This document shows positions 6,391 to 9,861 of a stretch of 9,861 bases of DNA, in pieces (positions within the stretch are counted from its first letter, which is position 1; every line of letters starts with the position of its first letter). The position numbers and the translations under genes were made by a program. The DNA lies in NCBI GenBank assembly GCA_018716005.1, contig DVKN01000075.1, forward strand, positions 1 to 9,861, written 5' to 3'. Under the pieces are notes generated by a model. It saw nothing but the letters and a program-made list of their open reading frames with translations, was not told the DNA's origin and ran no database searches. The stretch comes from Candidatus Scatomorpha stercoravium. GTDB taxonomy: Bacteria > Bacillota > Clostridia > Oscillospirales > Oscillospiraceae.

Positions 6391-6404
6391 GCGGCCCGGG
6401 CCGC
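6391..6404. promoter_or_regulatory. 14-bp perfect palindrome in the GNAT gene leader
   Basis: GCGGCCCGGGCCGC reads the same on both strands. It lies between the -10 box (6416-6411) and the ATG (6380), only about ten bases before the start codon. It could be a repressor site or an RNA stem near the ribosome site; GC-rich sequence can also give such palindromes by chance. Confidence 0.3.
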
Positions 6405-6410
6405 AGCTAA

Positions 6411-6439
6411 AGTATAGCGCAGTACTGCCGAAACGTCAA
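6411..6439 (-). promoter_or_regulatory. Sigma-A promoter of the GNAT gene
   Basis: On the minus strand, TTGACG (6439-6434, five of six) with a 17-base spacer and TATACT (6416-6411, five of six) is a near-ideal vegetative promoter. Transcription would begin about 25 bases before the ATG at 6380. Confidence 0.8.
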
Positions 6440-6448
6440 ATATCCGCG

Positions 6449-6473
6449 AAAAAGCCGGGGCTTTTGCCCCGGC
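6449..6473 (-). terminator. Intrinsic terminator of spoIVA
   Basis: Read on the minus strand, GCCGGGGC (6473-6466) and GCCCCGGC (6461-6454) form a perfect eight-pair stem with an AAAA loop, followed by TTTTT (6453-6449). It begins five bases after the spoIVA stop codon. Confidence 0.92.
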
Positions 6474-6477
6474 CTCG

Positions 6478-7956
6478 TCACAGTATGATGCAGATGAGCC
6501 CGCCGCTGCCCTCGTTCACTATGCGCTCCATAGTCGCGCGCAGCTTTCCGCGCACATTCGGCGGCATACGCTTTATCTTGGCCTCCAGGCCCTCCTCGGC
6601 TATGTCGTAGAGGCTCTTGCCGAAGATATTGCTCTCCCAGATTCGGCTGACGTCGCCGTCGAAGCCCTGAAGGAGGAAGCCCATTATCTCCTCGCTGGCC
6701 TTTTCGCCGCCGAGGACGGGCGTGACCTCCGTCTCTATATTCGTCATCATCATGTGTATGCTCGGCGCGCTGGCCTTGAGGCGCACGGTGTAGCGCCCGC
6801 CCTGGCGGACAATCTGCGGCTCCTCGAGATGGAGCTCGCCGGGCAGAGGCATGACGACGCCGTAGCCCTTCTCGCGCACGTCGCTCAGCGCGGCGCTGAT
6901 GTGGTCGTAGTCGGCCTTTATGTCGCGTATGTGCGTCAGCAGCCCCATGAGGTCGCCGTCGTCGCGTATCTCAAATCCGCACTGGTCGCTTATCGTCTGA
7001 TAATAGAGCGCCCTGGGCAGCTCGATGCGCGCCGTGACCGCGCCCGTGCCCATTTCGACGCCTGTGACCCCGGCGGAGGCCACCTCCTCCCTGCCGGCGA
7101 CGGCGTCCATTACGCCGAAGGCGTCGCGCACGCGGTTCATATCCCGCACGGCCTCCGCGATGGCGCCGAGGACGCCGCTCTTGAGCGGGGAATCGTCCTC
7201 AAGCGCGTCGAGCCAGCTGGGGAGATAGATGCCGAGGGAACTTATCGGGAACTCGTAGAGGGCGAGCTTGAGTATCTCGTCTATGTCCGCCGCGCTCAGC
7301 TCGGGGCAGCTCACGCATACGCAGGCCACGCCGTACTTTTCCTCCAGCTCGCGCCGCAGCTCCTGCGCGGCCTCGCCCGAGGGGTTCGCGCTGTTCAGCA
7401 CCAGTACGAAGGGTTTGCCTATCTCGCGCAGCTCGGATATAACGCGCTCCTCGGCGGGTATGTAGCTCTCGCGGTCTATGCCGCAGACGCTGCCGTCCGT
7501 AGTCATGACGATGCCAATCGTGCTGTGGTCGCTTATGACGCGCCGCGTGCCCTCCTCGGCGGCGCGGGACATGGGCACCTCCTCGTCGAACCAGGGCGTC
7601 GCGACCATGCGCTCGGCCCCGTCCTCGAACTGGCCCGACGCGCCCTCCACCATATAGCCCACGCAGTCTATGAGCCGGACGGAGAAGCTCACGCCGCCCT
7701 CAAGCGAGACGTTCACCGCGTCTTCCGGGACGAATTTGGGCTCGGCTGTCATTATGGTGCGGCCGGAGCCGGACTGGGGCAGCTCATCCTTCGCGCGCTC
7801 GCGGGCGTACTCATCGGCGATGTTCGGTATCACCAGCGTCTCCATGAAGCGCTTTATGAACGTGCTCTTGCCCGTGCGCACGGGGCCCACGAGGCCGAGA
7901 TATATGTCCCCGCCCGTGCGGGTGGCTATGTCCTGATAAATGGAAGTGTCAGTCAT
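6478..7956 (-). CDS. spoIVA: Stage IV sporulation protein A (SpoIVA), spore-coat base ATPase
   Basis: At 492 residues it has the length of Bacillus subtilis SpoIVA and ends the same way (RIVNEGSGGLICIIL). SpoIVA hydrolyses ATP to polymerise on the forespore surface, forming the platform on which the coat assembles; it also affects cortex formation. The N-terminal TRAFAC-type P-loop domain holds Walker A GPVRTGKS (24-31) and Walker B RLIDCVGY (94-101, Asp97). DELPQSGSGRTIMTAEPKF (57-75) and the sensor-like HSTIGIVMTTDGS are conserved. LPSWLDALEDDSPL begins the middle domain, and the C-terminal part carries APSIHMM. The ATG at 7956 follows GGAAGGAAGG. A sigma-E-like promoter upstream and a terminator after the stop make it a single-gene unit. 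It places the window in a spore-former's chromosome. Confidence 0.98.
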   Translation of the reverse strand: MTDTSIYQDIATRTGGDIYLGLVGPVRTGKSTFIKRFMETLVIPNIADEYARERAKDELPQSGSGRTIMTAEPKFVPEDAVNVSLEGGVSFSVRLIDCVGYMVEGASGQFEDGAERMVATPWFDEEVPMSRAAEEGTRRVISDHSTIGIVMTTDGSVCGIDRESYIPAEERVISELREIGKPFVLVLNSANPSGEAAQELRRELEEKYGVACVCVSCPELSAADIDEILKLALYEFPISSLGIYLPSWLDALEDDSPLKSGVLGAIAEAVRDMNRVRDAFGVMDAVAGREEVASAGVTGVEMGTGAVTARIELPRALYYQTISDQCGFEIRDDGDLMGLLTHIRDIKADYDHISAALSDVREKGYGVVMPLPGELHLEEPQIVRQGGRYTVRLKASAPSIHMMMTNIETEVTPVLGGEKASEEIMGFLLQGFDGDVSRIWESNIFGKSLYDIAEEGLEAKIKRMPPNVRGKLRATMERIVNEGSGGLICIIL

Positions 7957-7989
7957 GCTTCGCCCTTCCTTCCCATGAGTTCATGGTGC

Positions 7990-8018
7990 AGGATATGAGG
8001 ACGAGGGCTGAAATATTC
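7990..8018 (-). promoter_or_regulatory. Sigma-E-type sporulation promoter of spoIVA
   Basis: On the minus strand, GAATATT (8018-8012) is followed by exactly 14 bases and then CATATCCT (7997-7990), which fits the mother-cell sigma-E -10 pattern CATAnnnT with its ATA-containing -35 element. B. subtilis spoIVA is transcribed by sigma-E, so the match is expected biologically. Transcription would begin about 25-30 bases before the ATG. The remainder of 8019-8071 holds no feature I can support. Confidence 0.78.
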
Positions 8019-8071
8019 GCACTCTATCACACATCGGGCGCGGTTATATCGTATTCGTGCCGGATGAAAGC

Positions 8072-8102
8072 AAAAAATGTGGCGGCTTTTATTGCCGCCA
8101 CA
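8072..8102 (-). terminator. Intrinsic terminator of the lipoprotein gene
   Basis: On the minus strand, TGTGGCGGC (8102-8094) and GCCGCCACA (8086-8078) form a perfect nine-pair stem with a seven-base loop, followed by TTTTTT (8077-8072). It starts three bases after the lipoprotein stop codon and separates that gene from the spoIVA promoter. Confidence 0.92.
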
Positions 8103-8104
8103 CT

Positions 8105-8551
8105 TTATATGTGAGTTTCTCCCTGGGTGATCTCGTAGCTGATATTGACCTCTCCGCCGTCTTTGCCGGTCACTACTTTAAACACGCATTCCGTACCGCC
8201 ATCGTCAGAGCCCTGTGTCAGTTCCGCATAGATGCAGCCCTTTTCGCCCGGCTTGAAGGTTCTGGAGCCGCTGCCGTTTATGGTGGCCACTACGTCGTTA
8301 GCCCCTTTGTTTTCAACATACAGATTGACGTATTTGCCTTCGTCCACACTCAGTTTGCAGGTCGTATTAAGGCCGGTTATATTGTTGAGGTCGCCGCTGT
8401 CTATCAGCGTGCCAAGCGGCGTTGCCTCCGCAGACTCGACTGCATCCGCGGTATCGCCGTTTTCTTTATTCTCTGTTGAGCAGGCTGAAGTCGCAAGGAT
8501 CAAGCAGACAGCAGTTGCCGCCAACAGTGCATTAGCTATCGATTTTTTCAT
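8105..8551 (-). CDS. Small secreted lipoprotein, function unknown
   Basis: This 148-residue protein begins with a classic export signal: MKKS, a hydrophobic run to about residue 20, then ATSAC with Cys24 as the likely lipidated residue. The box fits the relaxed lipobox rule, but position -3 is Thr rather than Leu. Residues 25-45 are an acidic, low-complexity linker. Residues about 60-145 are rich in Gly, Val, Thr and Asn with alternating hydrophobic residues (KYVNLYVENKG, GSRTFKPGEKG, GEVNISYEITQ), suggesting a single beta-sandwich domain; Cys65, Cys106 and Cys122 lie in it. I do not recognise the family. The ATG at 8551 has GGAG eight bases upstream. An in-frame TTG at 8587 would spoil the signal peptide. 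Two stretches I counted by hand (8281-8400) are 45% and 52% GC, lower than a vanG stretch at 67%. It may be co-transcribed with the kinase upstream. Confidence 0.8.
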   Translation of the reverse strand: MKKSIANALLAATAVCLILATSACSTENKENGDTADAVESAEATPLGTLIDSGDLNNITGLNTTCKLSVDEGKYVNLYVENKGANDVVATINGSGSRTFKPGEKGCIYAELTQGSDDGGTECVFKVVTGKDGGEVNISYEITQGETHI

Positions 8552-8585
8552 ATAGGTTTCTCCATTTCGCCGCATGATTGCGTCC

Positions 8586-8618
8586 AAAACCGGAGAGGCG
8601 CCACTTCTGCGGCGCCTC
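8586..8618 (-). terminator. Possible weak terminator or attenuating hairpin after the kinase gene
   Basis: GAGGCGCC (8595-8602) and GGCGCCTC (8611-8618) form a perfect eight-pair stem with an eight-base loop. On the minus strand it is followed by TCCGGTTTTGG, a poor T tract. It may end the kinase transcript partly and let some read-through reach the lipoprotein gene, since I see no clear promoter for that gene in 8552-8686. The remainder of the gap holds nothing further. Confidence 0.4.
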
Positions 8619-8686
8619 CCACGCTTAAAGTTGATATTTCCTGCCCGGTAGCTTTACTGCGCGGGCGCTTGCTGTTTTCGCGTCGC

Positions 8687-9861
8687 TCAGTTGAGCGGCA
8701 GCCGTATTTCCGCCTTGAACAGGTCGCCGTCTATGCTCAACGAGAACTTGCCGTGCATGAGGTTCACGAGGCTCTGGGCGATGTTCAGCCCCAGTCCGCT
8801 GCCCTCTGTGTGACGGGCGGAGTCGCCGCGGACGAAACGCTCCATCAGCTCGTCGGCGGAGACGTTGAGCGGGTCGCGCGAGATGTTTTTGACGGAGATG
8901 ACCACCTCATTGCCTTCAATTCCGGCGTCTATATACACACGCGTGCCGGCGAGGGCGTATTTGCAGACGTTGTTGAAAAGGTTATCCAGCACGCGCCAGA
9001 GGAGCCGCCCGTCGGCCATCGCGCCCGGCGCCGGGTCGGGGATATTCGTTATCACGATGAGCTTCCCCTGCTCCATGCGCCGCCCGTACTCGGCGAGGCT
9101 CTGTTCGATTATCTCGCGCGTATTTGTGCGCACGAGGATGACGTTCATGTTGCCCGTAGAGGCCTTGCTGGCCTCGACCAAATCCTCGGTGAGCTTCTTG
9201 AGGCGCTTGCTCTGCCGGTCAAGGACCTCGAGATATTCCGCCTCCTGCTCCGGCGTGTGCGGCTTGTTGAGGAGGTCGACGTAGTTCACGATGCTCGTGA
9301 GCGGCGTCTTGATGTCGTGCGAGACGTTGGTGATAAGCTCGGTCTTGAGCCGTTCGGACTTCATGCGCTGCTCGACCGCCGCGGCCATACCCTCGCCTAT
9401 CGAGTTGAGGTTTTCGGCGTGGCGCTTGAACTCCCAGTACATGCGCTTCGTGTTTATCTTCTCGTCTATGTCGCCCCGGGCCAGGCGCTCGCCCGCCGCC
9501 TTGAGCGACTTCATCTGCCACGCGCCGAAGCAGGCCAGGACGAACAGCAGCGGCGTATAGACAAACCAGAGGAAGACGAAAAAGCCGCTTATATAGTAAT
9601 ACCCGAATATATAGTAATACCCGAAGTAATACCCGAAGGCCTGCGCGGACAGGAAGACCTCTATGACAATCGCAGCCGCCGCAATAATGGCCGTGCGCGG
9701 GACGATTGGTATCTTCCGCGTCATGTAGAGTATCCAGCCAAAGAAGCCCTTCACAAGCCGCCAGCACCATTTGAGTATGCGCCAGCAGAGCCTGAGCGCG
9801 CAGTAAATGATCGTGTTGCGCCACCAGATGCCGCCGCCGACCTTTATGCGCGTTGCAAATG
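8687..9861 (-). CDS. Sensor histidine kinase, N-terminus outside window
   Basis: This is a membrane histidine kinase of a two-component system. The frame stays open from the stop at 8687 to the right edge (390 codons visible); an in-frame GTG at 9754 has no ribosome site, and the residues before it (RIKVGGGIWWRNTIIYCALRL) look like real kinase juxtamembrane sequence, so the start is probably outside. Two membrane segments follow (PIVPRTAIIAAAAIVIEVF and FFVFLWFVYTPLLFVLACF) with a very short aromatic loop between them, then a HAMP-like linker (LKAAGERLARGDIDEKI). The catalytic part has an intact H box VSHDIKTPLTSI, N box LLWRVLDNLFNNVCKYA, F box LMERFVRGD and G2 box GSGLGLNIAQSLV; the G1 box is degenerate (VKNIS). 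It autophosphorylates on His and passes phosphate to a response regulator, presumably upstream off the right edge. It resembles VanS in general architecture only. Confidence 0.88.
   Translation of the reverse strand, partial: FATRIKVGGGIWWRNTIIYCALRLCWRILKWCWRLVKGFFGWILYMTRKIPIVPRTAIIAAAAIVIEVFLSAQAFGYYFGYYYIFGYYYISGFFVFLWFVYTPLLFVLACFGAWQMKSLKAAGERLARGDIDEKINTKRMYWEFKRHAENLNSIGEGMAAAVEQRMKSERLKTELITNVSHDIKTPLTSIVNYVDLLNKPHTPEQEAEYLEVLDRQSKRLKKLTEDLVEASKASTGNMNVILVRTNTREIIEQSLAEYGRRMEQGKLIVITNIPDPAPGAMADGRLLWRVLDNLFNNVCKYALAGTRVYIDAGIEGNEVVISVKNISRDPLNVSADELMERFVRGDSARHTEGSGLGLNIAQSLVNLMHGKFSLSIDGDLFKAEIRLPLN
9590..9637 (-). repeat. In-frame 18-bp tandem repeat in the histidine kinase gene
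   Basis: TATATAGTAATACCCGAA occurs twice exactly in tandem (9590-9607 and 9608-9625), followed by its last 12 bases again (9626-9637). Read on the minus strand it encodes FGYY, FGYYYI, FGYYYI in the loop between the two visible membrane segments. Units of 18 and 12 bases keep the frame, so copy-number changes would lengthen or shorten the loop without breaking the kinase. Confidence 0.9.

Noticed and set aside
6754..7998. Plus-strand open frame of 414 codons opposite spoIVA
   Set aside because: It is antisense to SpoIVA, which is full length and highly conserved. The frame has Ala/His/Tyr-rich shadow composition and crosses the spoIVA promoter.
8687..9861. Calling the kinase VanS
   Set aside because: It is about 4 kb away from the van genes, on the other strand, separated by spoIVA and other units. 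The visible motifs are general to histidine kinases, so nothing specific ties it to glycopeptide sensing.
1..9861. CRISPR arrays, tRNA/rRNA genes, insertion sequences, integrases or phage genes
   Set aside because: I found no repeat-spacer pattern, no recognisable RNA gene and no transposase or recombinase motifs on either strand.

Overview
The window looks like chromosomal DNA from a high-GC, endospore-forming Firmicute of the Clostridia type. The best evidence is a full-length spoIVA with a sigma-E-like promoter. Near-consensus Bacillus-type ribosome binding sites, sigma-A promoters, short intergenic gaps and intrinsic terminators agree with this. The species cannot be read from the sequence.

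Layout, left to right. (1) 1-844, minus: the 5' part of an MtnA/eIF2B-alpha-like sugar-phosphate isomerase gene that runs off the left edge. (2) 845-1017: a divergent control region with a good promoter on each strand and TTAAA repeats between them. (3) 1018-4722, plus: a VanG-type glycopeptide-resistance module, D-Ala:D-Ser ligase (vanG), cytoplasmic D,D-peptidase (vanXY) and membrane serine racemase (vanT), with overlapping genes. (4) 4723-4859: a leader with two mutually exclusive hairpins, followed by a small CD3324-like helix-turn-helix gene (4860-5117) and a strong terminator. (5) 5230-5856, plus: a Vat/CatB-type xenobiotic acetyltransferase. (6) 5853-6380, minus: a GNAT acetyltransferase with its own promoter. 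(7) 6478-7956, minus: spoIVA, bracketed by a sigma-E promoter and a terminator. (8) 8105-8551, minus: a small lipoprotein of unknown function. (9) 8687-9861, minus: a sensor histidine kinase, open through the right edge.

How the genes work together: VanT makes D-Ser, VanG joins it to D-Ala, and VanXY removes D-Ala-D-Ala and the normal pentapeptide end. Together they are expected to convert wall precursors to D-Ala-D-Ser termini with lower vancomycin affinity. No vanR/vanS pair, vanW or vanY lies next to the module. Control must come from elsewhere, or the module is constitutive or silent. The neighbouring Vat-like gene could act on streptogramin A or another hydroxylated compound. SpoIVA belongs to the spore-coat programme and is unrelated to the resistance genes.

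I found no insertion sequence, integrase, CRISPR array, tRNA or rRNA. The most interesting points are the regulator-less VanG module with a candidate operator, the switch-like hairpins behind vanT, the divergent MtnA-like protein, and an in-frame 18-bp tandem repeat in the membrane part of the kinase.
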